The notes beneath the pieces are model-generated. The model had not been told where the DNA came from. It was given only the letters and a program-made list of their open reading frames with translations, and did not search any database. Positions 43,621-51,324 of a stretch of DNA of 64,000 bases are shown here, piece by piece. Source of the DNA: JAJRXK01 sp964593155 (GTDB taxonomy: Bacteria; Krumholzibacteriota; Krumholzibacteriia; JAJRXK01); assembly GCA_964593155.1 (NCBI GenBank), contig CAZQHE010000002.1, positions 11,444 through 75,443 on the forward strand. The letters run 5' to 3'. The translations under genes were made by a program, and so were the position numbers. Each line of letters opens with the position of its first letter. The first letter of the stretch is position 1.

Positions 43621-44071
43621 GCGCGAAACCGGGGAAGGGGATACGAACCGTCGCGCCCTTCCATGGTACCGCAAGCGGGTCGACTCGCTGCTCCGAATCA
43701 CGGACGAGGCGCGTATCCGTCTGCGCGACGTCGCGCGCGTCCGCCGGCTCCCACGGCGGGCGCAGGTGCTGAACGCCTTCGAGGGCACGCCCACCGTGTT
43801 CTGGATCGAGGACGGCCGGGTGCGGCTCTCGCGCTTCGAGACCGATGGCTCGGAAACCGCCATCGCGATCCTCGAGCGCGGCGAGGTCTTCGGTCTCGAC
43901 ACCGAGGCCGGGCCGGGCGAGGTGCGGGTGGCGACGGCCGAGGCGTTGGAGCCGAGCACGGTGCTGGCCTTCGATCGCGCCGCCCTCGACACGCTGAGAC
44001 GCGACGAGCACCTGCGCGAGGCGACGCAGTCACTGTCGCCCCCGACCCCGTCGACGGGAGCCCGGGCTTGA
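43619..44071 (+). CDS. stand-alone cyclic nucleotide-binding-like domain protein
   Basis: A protein of about 150 aa (from ATG 43619, with AGGTGGGTG upstream). It consists of a single Crp-type beta-barrel: DSLLRITDEARIRLRDV, TPTVFWIEDGRVRLSRFETDGSE and AIAILERGEVFGLDTE, lacking a helix-turn-helix. The phosphate-binding cassette of real cAMP receptors (F-G-E-x-A-L) is not complete (VFGLDTEAG), so ligand binding is doubtful. Its start shares bases with the divergent glycosyltransferase start, and its stop overlaps the TTG of the GT2 gene (TTGA). A regulatory or scaffolding role in the glycosyltransferase group is possible. Confidence 0.6.
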   Translation: MRETGEGDTNRRALPWYRKRVDSLLRITDEARIRLRDVARVRRLPRRAQVLNAFEGTPTVFWIEDGRVRLSRFETDGSETAIAILERGEVFGLDTEAGPGEVRVATAEALEPSTVLAFDRAALDTLRRDEHLREATQSLSPPTPSTGARA

Positions 44072-44802
44072 GCCGGGTCTTCGTGGTGATCCCCGCCCTC
44101 GACGAGGAAGCTTCGATCGGGCACGTGCTCGAGCCCGTGGTGGCGCAGCCGGACGTCGAGGTCGTGGTGTGCGACAACGGTTCGACCGACGCCACCCCCG
44201 CGGTCGCCCGGGCCCACGGGGCCACGGTGGTCCGCGACGAGCGCCGTGGCTACGGCCAGGCCTGCCTGACGGCCCTGGCCGAGGTCCGCACCCGACAGCC
44301 GCTCGACGACGACGTGGTCTGCTTCCTCGACGCCGACTTCAGTGACGATCCCACGCAGCTGCCCGAGATCGTCGGCCCGGTGGAGCGCGGCGAGGCCGAC
44401 ATGGTGATCGGATCGCGTGTGCTCGGCCGCCGCGAGGCGGGCGCCCTGCTCCCGCAGGCGCGGTGGGGGAACTGGCTGGCCACCCGTACCATCGCCTGGA
44501 TCACCGGGGTACGGTTCACCGACCTCGGTCCCTTCCGCGCCATCCGGTGGTCGACGCTGGAATCGGTGGGGATGGAGGACCGGGCCTACGGATGGACGGT
44601 CGAGATGCAGCTGAAGGTGGCCGCCGCCGGGGCGCGCTGCGTCGAGGTCCCGGCCCACTACCGCAAGCGGATCGGACGCAGCAAGGTCACCGGCACGGTC
44701 CGCGGAACGGTCCTGGCCAGTGCGACGATCCTGTCCATCCTCGGTCGATGGGCCTGGCGTCGAGCGCGATCTCGCCTTGCCAATCCGGACCGATCGAACT
44801 AA
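44068..44802 (+). CDS. family 2 glycosyltransferase
   Basis: A 244 aa GT2 enzyme (start TTG 44068 after GGGAG). Motifs are FVVIPALDEEASIGHVL, VVVCDNGSTDATPAVARAHG, VCFLDADFSDDP (the D-x-D metal site), and a C-terminal MEDRAYGWTVEMQLKVAAAG. It resembles dolichyl/undecaprenyl-phosphate mannose or glucose synthases but has no clear C-terminal membrane pair, only one weak helix (ATILSILGRWAW). It probably transfers a sugar onto a lipid carrier or other acceptor. It overlaps the cNMP-like gene by 4 bases. Confidence 0.85.
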   Translation: MSRVFVVIPALDEEASIGHVLEPVVAQPDVEVVVCDNGSTDATPAVARAHGATVVRDERRGYGQACLTALAEVRTRQPLDDDVVCFLDADFSDDPTQLPEIVGPVERGEADMVIGSRVLGRREAGALLPQARWGNWLATRTIAWITGVRFTDLGPFRAIRWSTLESVGMEDRAYGWTVEMQLKVAAAGARCVEVPAHYRKRIGRSKVTGTVRGTVLASATILSILGRWAWRRARSRLANPDRSN

Positions 44803-44831
44803 ACCTCGCCCGACCGACTCGGTCGTCGACG

Positions 44832-44851
44832 CTTCGCCCGGAGGGGCGAAG
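44832..44851 (+). terminator. hairpin after the GT2 gene
   Basis: CTTCGCCC (44832-44839) pairs perfectly with GGGCGAAG (44844-44851) around GGAG. The sequence after it (TCCCGG) has only one U, so it may be a weak or Rho-assisted end of the rightward GT2 transcript. Confidence 0.3.
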
Positions 44852-44877
44852 TCCCGGCCACGACCCGCGCGATGGGG

Positions 44878-44964
44878 ATGGAGCCCTTGGTCAGAAGATT
44901 GATCGGATTCACCGGAGTCCTGTTCACGCTGATCCTGCTCGGGATCGGGCTGTCCGCACTCTGA
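44878..44964 (+). CDS. possible 28-residue single-helix membrane peptide
   Basis: A short frame from ATG 44878 (or 44872) to TGA 44962-44964 reads like a one-helix peptide: a basic start (EPLVRRLIG) followed by a hydrophobic run (GVLFTLILLGIGLSA). No good ribosome-binding site is seen for either ATG, and no longer gene occupies this gap. It could be a chance frame. Its composition nevertheless resembles real small membrane proteins. Confidence 0.25.
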   Translation: MEPLVRRLIGFTGVLFTLILLGIGLSAL

Positions 44965-45001
44965 GCCGTCGGCCGCGCGGACGCCACCACCAGCGGTCCG
45001 T

Positions 45002-45487
45002 TCAGCGGATCGCCCAGCGCACCACGGTGCGCCACTGGCTCTCGTCGGGTTCCCAGACCGGATCGGTGAGATAGATCTCCCACGGGGGGCCGTTCGGCTC
45101 CATCCCGTTCTGCATCATGTGCACCTGCAGGGCCAGGTAGGCGGTCGACAGCGTGTCGAGCTTGCCCTGGTGCACGGTGGTCGCGACCCGGCCGCCCGGC
45201 AGGGTCCCCACCTTGACCGGGTCCTCGGCCTCGACCTCGTCCTCTACGGGAAAGCCACAGATCAGCCGCCATGGGGTGGGCGGAGGGATTTCGTCGTCGA
45301 GGTGCTGGATCTGCGGAACCACGCAGATGGGCGGACCGGCCGGGATGACCCCGGCCGTGTCGAGCAGGCTCCACACCTCGGTGAGCGTCTGCTCGATCCG
45401 GGTCTCGAACTCGTCCGGCATGCACTCGAACTCGAAGCCCACGTAGGGCTGTTCGATGCCTTCCTCGACTTCGACCTGGTACTCCAC
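45002..45487 (-). CDS. GyrI-like small-molecule-binding protein
   Basis: A 161 aa protein; I chose GTG at 45487 (VEYQVEVEEGIEQPYVGFEFE) because CGAGGCGG precedes it and the sequence upstream is atypical. The order of strands and helices (QVEVEEGIEQPYVG, FETRIEQTLTEVWSLLDTAG, VVPQIQHLD, LPGGRVATTVHQGKLDTLSTAYLAL) fits the SOUL/GyrI-like fold used as an effector-binding domain, here without a DNA-binding part. Such proteins bind small hydrophobic compounds or inhibit gyrase in E. coli. The ligand is unknown. Confidence 0.6.
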   Translation of the reverse strand: MEYQVEVEEGIEQPYVGFEFECMPDEFETRIEQTLTEVWSLLDTAGVIPAGPPICVVPQIQHLDDEIPPPTPWRLICGFPVEDEVEAEDPVKVGTLPGGRVATTVHQGKLDTLSTAYLALQVHMMQNGMEPNGPPWEIYLTDPVWEPDESQWRTVVRWAIR

Positions 45488-45695
45488 TTGACCGCCTCGG
45501 AGGTCTGCGCGCCGGCCGCCGTGGCCACGCGGACCGTGCAGACTATCACGCATCCGCGCCCGCTTGAATCCCGGGATCGCCCGGTCGACTGATGGAAACG
45601 CATCAGGGTCACAAAACGGTATATCGATTACCTTTCGCCATGAACGGACGTTGCAGTAGAGTGTCCGCGATTCGCCATATGCCAAGGAGGGAGCC

Positions 45696-46028
45696 ATGCG
45701 ACGCGCTTCACGACGGCCGGGCGAAACCCCGGCGTACGAGCGACGTCCGGAACTGCGGATGAACACCGCGCTGCGTGGCGGGTCGATCTCCGAGGTCGAG
45801 GCCACGTGCCAGCGCATCGCCGACTACCTGATCGAAGTGTCCCGCGACCAGGAGCTCGAGCCCGCGCTGCACGCTTTCCTCCGTGCCTTCGATCTCAAGT
45901 GCCAGCGACTCGATCCCGAAGCACGCGCGCGGGGACAGAAGGTCTACGAGCGGGTCTACCAGCGTGGTCTGACCGCGTCCGAGGGCCGGCCACCGCGCGA
46001 GGGCTGCGACCCGTACTTCTGGGGCTGA
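45696..46028 (+). CDS. conserved-looking small hypothetical protein
   Basis: A 110 aa protein behind a near-ideal Shine-Dalgarno sequence (AAGGAGG, 6 bases before ATG 45696). It is charged, with a helical core (VEATCQRIADYLIEV and LEPALHAFLRAFDLKCQRL) and a conserved-looking end (REGCDPYFWG). No membrane segment and no known motif. It sits in an unusually AT-rich gap (45606-45650) that could hold its promoter. Function unknown. Confidence 0.55.
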   Translation: MRRASRRPGETPAYERRPELRMNTALRGGSISEVEATCQRIADYLIEVSRDQELEPALHAFLRAFDLKCQRLDPEARARGQKVYERVYQRGLTASEGRPPREGCDPYFWG

Positions 46029-46139
46029 TTCGTCCGCACCCGATCGACGATCGCCGGACGGGACGTGGAGAGTGTTCGCGTCCCGTTCCCGCGTCCTCCG
46101 AGGCATCGGGGGGCGCATTTTCGTTTCCGGCGGGGCGAT

Positions 46140-47099
46140 TCAGGGCGACGCGATCGTCATCGACGCGGCGGTCCCCTGCGCACTCCGCTCGGCCAGCATC
46201 TCCACGGCCTTCATCGCTCCCGTGGCGACGGCCGACAGGAAGTCGAGGGCCACGTCGAAGTCGTCCTCGAGCACGTCGAACAGCGCCTCGTGATTGCCGC
46301 GCAGCGTGGTGACGTCGGTCCGCGCGACCGGCGTGTACCACCGTTCGCCACGCGCCAGCGTCTCGAGATTGCCCAGCGGGTAACCGCGGCCCGCCTCGAA
46401 GGTGCCACCATCCGGGAGACGACACTCGACCTCGCCCTCGAGGATCACCAGCAGGTGATCGGCGGCCTCGCCCGGCTGCCAGAACTCGGTGCCCTGGGCC
46501 CAGCGTTCCTGGCGCATCGACGTCGCCATGAGCATGAGGGCCTCGAGTCCGAGGTTGCGGAAGATGTTCCCGCGTCGCAGCAGCACCAGCCGCTCGACCG
46601 CGTCGAGCGAACGCTTCGGCAGGCTGACGGCTTCTCCGGTCCAGGGCACGCGGCGCGATCCCGCCACGATCTGCGGCATGATCTGCAGATGGTACGCCGC
46701 GACGTTCCGCAGCATGTTCTGCAGCAGGCGGAAGTTCTCCTCGAGCGCGGCCAGGATGGCGTCGAGTTCGAAGGCCAGGGCCACCGTCTCGGTCGCCGCG
46801 CGGGCCTCGAAGTGCGGCTCCACTCTCGAGAGCGCGGGGATGATCCCCACGTTCTCGCCGCTGCCGCACGACACGATCTCGCGGCCGTGGCCGAACACCG
46901 CGATCCGTCCACTCACGATCACGAAGAAGCGATCCACGGGACGGCCCTCGCGCAGGACCAGGTCGCCGCGACGCAGGACGACCTCCTCGGCCTGGCGCGA
47001 GAGCACGGTCAGGTCACGCGTGGCGATGCCCTGCAACTGCGGCAGCGTGCGCAGGTACAGCAGGCGGTCGATCGGTCCGACGAAGCGGGGATCACTCAT
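46140..47099 (-). CDS. protein with two cyclic nucleotide-binding-like domains
   Basis: A 319 aa protein without membrane segments. Domain 1 (about 15-130) contains LRRGDLVLREGRPVDRFFVIVSGRIAVF and FELDAILAAL. Domain 2 (about 175-300) has LRRGNIFRNLGLEALMLMA, FWQPGEAADHLLVILEGEVECRLP and GRGYPLGNLETLARGERWYTPV. Both follow the Crp beta-barrel, but neither keeps the full phosphate-binding cassette (F-G-E-x-x-L-x-x-x-x-R-A), so cAMP binding is uncertain. The start ATG 47099 lies inside the end of the transporter-HEAT gene (8-base overlap). It is probably a regulatory partner of that membrane protein. Confidence 0.75.
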   Translation of the reverse strand: MSDPRFVGPIDRLLYLRTLPQLQGIATRDLTVLSRQAEEVVLRRGDLVLREGRPVDRFFVIVSGRIAVFGHGREIVSCGSGENVGIIPALSRVEPHFEARAATETVALAFELDAILAALEENFRLLQNMLRNVAAYHLQIMPQIVAGSRRVPWTGEAVSLPKRSLDAVERLVLLRRGNIFRNLGLEALMLMATSMRQERWAQGTEFWQPGEAADHLLVILEGEVECRLPDGGTFEAGRGYPLGNLETLARGERWYTPVARTDVTTLRGNHEALFDVLEDDFDVALDFLSAVATGAMKAVEMLAERSAQGTAASMTIASP

Positions 47100-49869
47100 G
47101 GCCGAGCAGCTCCGTCTCGGGTTGGTCGAGCAGGACCAGTGCACGTGCGACGACCTGCTGTTGCACCAGGGGTGGTTCGTCGCGCAGCGCCAGCAGCGCG
47201 TCGCGGAACGATTTCAGCCCGAGTTCGCCGATGTGGTGGATCGTGATGCAACGCATGCCCAGGCTCCCCTGTTCCAGGAACGAAGCGAGTGTCTCCTCGT
47301 AGGTCCAGGGGCGCGGCGTGTAGAAGGCCAGACCCAGCCGGAGACGCTCGTCGTCGGAGAGGTCGTCGACGAAGCCCAGCAGTCCGTCGCGCAGCGGCGG
47401 CTCGAGCGTGGCCGCGATCAACTCGTGGGCACTGGCGTGGTCCTCGGCGCGATCGCTCTCCAGGCCGTTGTAGATCCGCTGCCAGTCCTCCTCGGGGACC
47501 AACAGGTCGAGCAGACGGAACATGCGCTCGCGGGCGTGCGCCTCCTTGTGCTCGAGGGTGTGCAGGAGGAGTTCGTGCACCGCCGTCGCCCGGCGGGGAT
47601 CCGAGCGCGCTCCCTCGCGCAGCGCGCCCCGCCAGTCGAGCAGACGGAAGGCCCCGGCCAGGGTCAGTTCGAGGGCCTTGCGCAGCGTGCGCCCGTCCAG
47701 TTCGAGGTCGCGATCGCGGCGGCGCAGGGCACCGAGACCGCGCAGGATCTTGAATCGCACCAGACCGTCGCGCACGGTCAACAGATGACGCATGAGGATC
47801 GGCGCGGCGAATTCGGGTTCGAAACGCGAGATCGTGCGCGGGACGTGTCGGCGGACGTTCTGGGCCATGGACTCGTCGCCCAGCGCCCGGTCGAGTGCCT
47901 CCAGAGCGGCCTCGCCGATCGAGACCAGGGCCGACCGCGCCTCGCTCCGGACGTCGCGAACCGGGAGCATGCCGATCAACGGTTCGATGAACTCCTCGCT
48001 GCCCACGGCGCGCATCGCGATCGCGGTCTCACGCCGTACCTCGCGGCTCTCCCTCTGCGCGAACTCGATCAGCAGCGACGTGTGGATCCGGTGCGGTTGC
48101 TCCTGGATCGACAGGACCAGCGCCAGGGCCTCGTCGTCGTCGGCGTCCTTGGCGATCGTGCGCAGGACCGTGGCCGCGTCGTCGCCCTTGATCCAACCCG
48201 CTGCCACGAGCGTGACCAGGGCGGTGGCCCGCACCACCGGAGACGGGTCGTCGAGGTACACGGACAGCTGCCGGTTCACGTCGGGCGCGAGGATCGCGCG
48301 GGCCCGCAGCACGCCGGCGCGGATGACGGCGTCCTCGTGGTCGGCGATGCGTTCGAGGATCGGCAGGGCCTCTTCGCGTCGCGTCCGCGCGAACAGGTGC
48401 AGCGCGCGCGTGACCACCGCCTTCGACGGGTGGTACAGGATCAGCGCCGGGATCAGGTGCACGCGGTCCTGCTCGGCCAGCATGTCCATCGCGGCCACGA
48501 CCTCGGCGTCGTTCACGCTGTTCAACCGCTCGATCAACTTCTCGAGCGAGGCCAGGTCGAGCTCGGGGAACTCGACCTCGGACAACACCTCGCGCTCGCT
48601 GAGCGTCGTCCGGAACAGATCGAGATAGTGCCGGCGGATGTCGCGGGCGAGGCGGACCCACGACACGCTCAGGGCGATCACGCCGGCGGCGAGCACCATC
48701 TCCGATCCCGGGAAGGCGACGACCACCAGGATCACCAGCGACGCCACCGCCTGCCCGCCGCGCTGTCCGAGCACGTCGACGAAGGTCTTCACCTGTTCGC
48801 GCACGGTGCGCGAGAGCGGTACGTACAGCGTCTCGATCGAGGTCCGGTGGAGCGAGTGCCGCAGCGATCCGTCGACCGCCTTCAGGGCCAGTGCGGGCAC
48901 CAGCAGGATCAGCGGCGAGGTCGTGTAGACGATCATCAGCAGCCCCGCGCCGAGCGCCAGCAGCATGGGCGTCAAGCCGAGTACGCGGTTCAGTCCGAAA
49001 CTGCGGAGCAGAACACTGACCAGCGTCAACTGGAACAGCAGCGACAGCAGGTTCAGCGCGAGGTAGGTGGTCGCGAAGAAGCTGGCCAGGTCGGTGCCCT
49101 CGAGCTGCCGGGCGACGATGCTCTTGAACAGGTAGTCGACGAAGGTCAGGGCGATCGTCGACACGACCACCAGACCCAGCAGTCTCTTCACGTACGGACG
49201 GTGCAGCACCGTGCGCAGCGCCTGCTTCCAGTGCAGGGCGTGCGAGGGGTGCCGGTGCTCGACGTCGCGACCGCGGGTCTCTTCGGCGGTGTGCAGCAGG
49301 GCCATGGGCAGCAGGCCGGTCAGGCCCAGGATCCCCGCGGCGAACAGCAGGAAGTGACGCGGGTCCACGACCTCACTCAGTCCTCGCGCCAGGCCGGAGC
49401 CGACGATGGCGCCCAGCACGCTGCCCGCGCCGATGATGGCGAACACACGCTTGGCCTGGGTGACCGTGAAGACGTCCTCGACCACCAGCCAGAAGCGTGT
49501 GACGACCATGGTCGCGAACACGCCGGCCCACACGTAAAGCAGGTAAAGGACCCACGGCGGTGAGTGCGCCCCGAGCAGCGCCCACAGCGCCACCGTGACC
49601 GCTCCCGATGCCAGGACCAGGGCGGCCAGCACCAGCCGGTTGCTACGCGCGATCGGATAGCGCGCCTGCCACTGCATGAGCCCGACCGAGGTCACCGCGA
49701 TGAGCAGGTAGACCCAGGGAAGCTGCGAGGCGGGGAGCCGACCGAGGAACAGGGCGTCGCGGGCGGTCTCGAGCAGCGCGTGTCCGGCCAGGATGCCGAA
49801 GAGCGTGATCGTCGCCCCGAACACGAGGCGGCGTTCCTCGGGACGGACCGTCGCCTTCAGGTGGATCAT
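47092..49869 (-). CDS. ADP/ATP carrier/MFS-like membrane protein fused to HEAT repeats
   Basis: A 925 aa protein. Residues 1-420 hold about 12 helices and resemble the nucleotide (ADP/ATP) exchange transporter/MFS superfamily: GHALLETARDALFLGRLP, ITLFGILAG, KRVFAIIGAGSVLGAIVG, QVKTFVDVLGQRGGQAVASL. Residues 440-900 are soluble helical HEAT-type repeats (VNDAEVVAAMDMLAEQDRVH, HEDAVIRAGVLRARAIL, REVRRETAIAMRAVGSEEF). The cNMP-like gene overlaps its end. In other bacteria all three parts occur in one chain; here the last part is separate. Nucleotide transport is not proven; sensing or signalling is an alternative. ATG 49869. Confidence 0.82.
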   Translation of the reverse strand: MIHLKATVRPEERRLVFGATITLFGILAGHALLETARDALFLGRLPASQLPWVYLLIAVTSVGLMQWQARYPIARSNRLVLAALVLASGAVTVALWALLGAHSPPWVLYLLYVWAGVFATMVVTRFWLVVEDVFTVTQAKRVFAIIGAGSVLGAIVGSGLARGLSEVVDPRHFLLFAAGILGLTGLLPMALLHTAEETRGRDVEHRHPSHALHWKQALRTVLHRPYVKRLLGLVVVSTIALTFVDYLFKSIVARQLEGTDLASFFATTYLALNLLSLLFQLTLVSVLLRSFGLNRVLGLTPMLLALGAGLLMIVYTTSPLILLVPALALKAVDGSLRHSLHRTSIETLYVPLSRTVREQVKTFVDVLGQRGGQAVASLVILVVVAFPGSEMVLAAGVIALSVSWVRLARDIRRHYLDLFRTTLSEREVLSEVEFPELDLASLEKLIERLNSVNDAEVVAAMDMLAEQDRVHLIPALILYHPSKAVVTRALHLFARTRREEALPILERIADHEDAVIRAGVLRARAILAPDVNRQLSVYLDDPSPVVRATALVTLVAAGWIKGDDAATVLRTIAKDADDDEALALVLSIQEQPHRIHTSLLIEFAQRESREVRRETAIAMRAVGSEEFIEPLIGMLPVRDVRSEARSALVSIGEAALEALDRALGDESMAQNVRRHVPRTISRFEPEFAAPILMRHLLTVRDGLVRFKILRGLGALRRRDRDLELDGRTLRKALELTLAGAFRLLDWRGALREGARSDPRRATAVHELLLHTLEHKEAHARERMFRLLDLLVPEEDWQRIYNGLESDRAEDHASAHELIAATLEPPLRDGLLGFVDDLSDDERLRLGLAFYTPRPWTYEETLASFLEQGSLGMRCITIHHIGELGLKSFRDALLALRDEPPLVQQQVVARALVLLDQPETELLGHE

Positions 49870-49948
49870 CGCGGGCCTCGCGGGCAGGGAACTCGTCGCC
49901 GGGTCACGTCCGGAAGTCTAGGTCTTCGCACGCCGGGCGCGAGGCCGC

Positions 49949-50989
49949 TCAGTCGGTGTCCTCGCGGTCGAGCCGGATGCGACGGGCGGCGGTCCAGCCG
50001 CTCAGGAACGCGCCTTCCACCCGGGCTCCGGCCGGGCAGCCGTCGCCGGCGATCGCCAACTGCCAGTCCTCGTCCCACAGGCAGGGCTCCTCGGCCGACA
50101 CGGTGGGCAGCGCGTAGCGCCATCGATGCGCCCGGACCAGATCGGGCGTGGGCACGTCGTGGGCGATCGCATCGGCCAGGGCCGCGAGCAGGGACTCGGT
50201 CACGTCCTCGTGCGTGTCCTCGAGGTGGGCGTAGGACCACTCGGGCGAGCCGTGCAGGACCCAGGACTCGCCGGGTGCGCCGTCGGGATTGCGCCCGGGC
50301 TTGGTGTCGTTGTTCGCGATCCAGCTCAGCGGCGACCGGTCGACGAAGGCACCGCCGAAGTCCTGTTCGAGCGAGTGCGGGAAGTGCGCCATCACCGACC
50401 AGCACGGTGCGTAGCGCATGCCGCGCAGGCGTTCGCGCAGCGGAGCCTCGTCGGGGAGCAGGGCGAGGGCCTGGGCCGCGGGCGCGGTGATCACCAGCGC
50501 GTTGCCACGGGCGAGTTCGGAGTCCTCTTCGTCGACCAGCACCCAGGCATCGCCTTCGCGGCGGCAGGCATGGACCAGCGCCGAGTACTGCGTGGGGATC
50601 GGCTCGGCCAGCGCCCGGGCCAGCCCGTTCATGCCCGGCTGGCACACGTAGCGCTCGGTGTTCTCGCTGCGGGCGCGGATGCTCCCGGCCTCGAGCGACA
50701 CCACCGAGGCCTCCCACCGCCGGACGACGGGATCGGCGCCCTCGCGGAAGGGGGCCAGGAAGCGCGCGAACTCGGGGTCGCGCACGGTGAAGTACTGGGC
50801 GCCGTGGTCGAAGGTCAGGGTGTGGGGGCCCAGGGTCTCGCGCCGGGTCGACTGCCGGCCACCCGGACCGCGACCCTTCTCGAGCACGGTCACGTCGAGC
50901 CCGTGGGTCTGCAGGCGGTGCGCGCAGATCAGACCGGCCAGACCGGCGCCGACCACCAGGACCCGATCGGAAGCGCCTCCGGAGCCCAT
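49949..50989 (-). CDS. NAD(P)/FAD-dependent amine-oxidase-like protein (renalase type)
   Basis: A 346 aa flavoprotein, from ATG 50989 with GGGGAGGA upstream. The N-terminal Rossmann motif is RVLVVGAGLAGLICAHRL, followed by LEKGRGPGGRQSTRR, a typical FAD contact. The substrate-side part FDHGAQYFTVRDPEFARFL and the C-terminal LAIAGDGCPAGARVEGAFLSG fit the renalase/COG3380 family, which oxidises NAD(P)H isomers or related compounds. It lies alone, with the transporter-HEAT gene 79 bases downstream on the same strand. Confidence 0.85.
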   Translation of the reverse strand: MGSGGASDRVLVVGAGLAGLICAHRLQTHGLDVTVLEKGRGPGGRQSTRRETLGPHTLTFDHGAQYFTVRDPEFARFLAPFREGADPVVRRWEASVVSLEAGSIRARSENTERYVCQPGMNGLARALAEPIPTQYSALVHACRREGDAWVLVDEEDSELARGNALVITAPAAQALALLPDEAPLRERLRGMRYAPCWSVMAHFPHSLEQDFGGAFVDRSPLSWIANNDTKPGRNPDGAPGESWVLHGSPEWSYAHLEDTHEDVTESLLAALADAIAHDVPTPDLVRAHRWRYALPTVSAEEPCLWDEDWQLAIAGDGCPAGARVEGAFLSGWTAARRIRLDREDTD

Positions 50990-51051
50990 GACATCCTCCC
51001 CGAGACGCGGTGGCCCGCGTCTCCGCACGATTCGACGGATCGGACCTTAGC

Positions 51052-51089
51052 AGAAAAGCAGCGGGGCGAGGACCACGGCCCTCGCCCCG
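51052..51089 (-). terminator. intrinsic terminator after the CHAT-like lipoprotein gene
   Basis: Read leftward: CGGGGCGAGG pairs with CCTCGCCCCG (51062-51071 with 51080-51089) around an 8-base loop, followed by CTGCTTTTCTGC. The ten-pair stem with a T-run is a good intrinsic terminator for the leftward gene ending at 51325. Confidence 0.6.
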
Positions 51090-51092
51090 GAT

Positions 51093-51324
51093 ACGCGTAG
51101 GGGCGGGAGGCCCCCTTTTCCCCCCGCCCCCTGCGGACCGACGCTCAACCGTCGGCCCACCTCGGGCGGATCGGTGGCGTTGCGCCCCGATCCCGAATCG
51201 GTCGCGCGGGGGGCGCCCGTGGCTTCCTCCCCGCGCTCACCCCCTTGTTCGGAGCCGATTCGAGGCCGGATGCAGAGAGAATCCGGGATCGCGCACGAAA
51301 TTTCGGGCCGTCCCCGAGCCCGCT
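51093..51324. other. gene-free stretch with several hairpins
   Basis: No supportable gene. It holds GGGGCGGG with CCCGCCCC around a pyrimidine loop (about 51093-51130), CCGACG-CTCAA-CCGTCGG (about 51138-51158) and a nested GCCCCGAT-type stem with inner CCGAT/ATCGG (about 51185-51220). I found no promoter and no terminator U-run except the one listed. It may be an untranslated 3' region of the leftward gene or an undescribed RNA. Confidence 0.3.

Noticed and set aside
46489..49563. Open frame of about 1024 codons antisense to the transporter-HEAT gene
   Set aside because: Gln- and Arg-rich translation without membrane helices or motifs; the opposite strand has helices and HEAT repeats.
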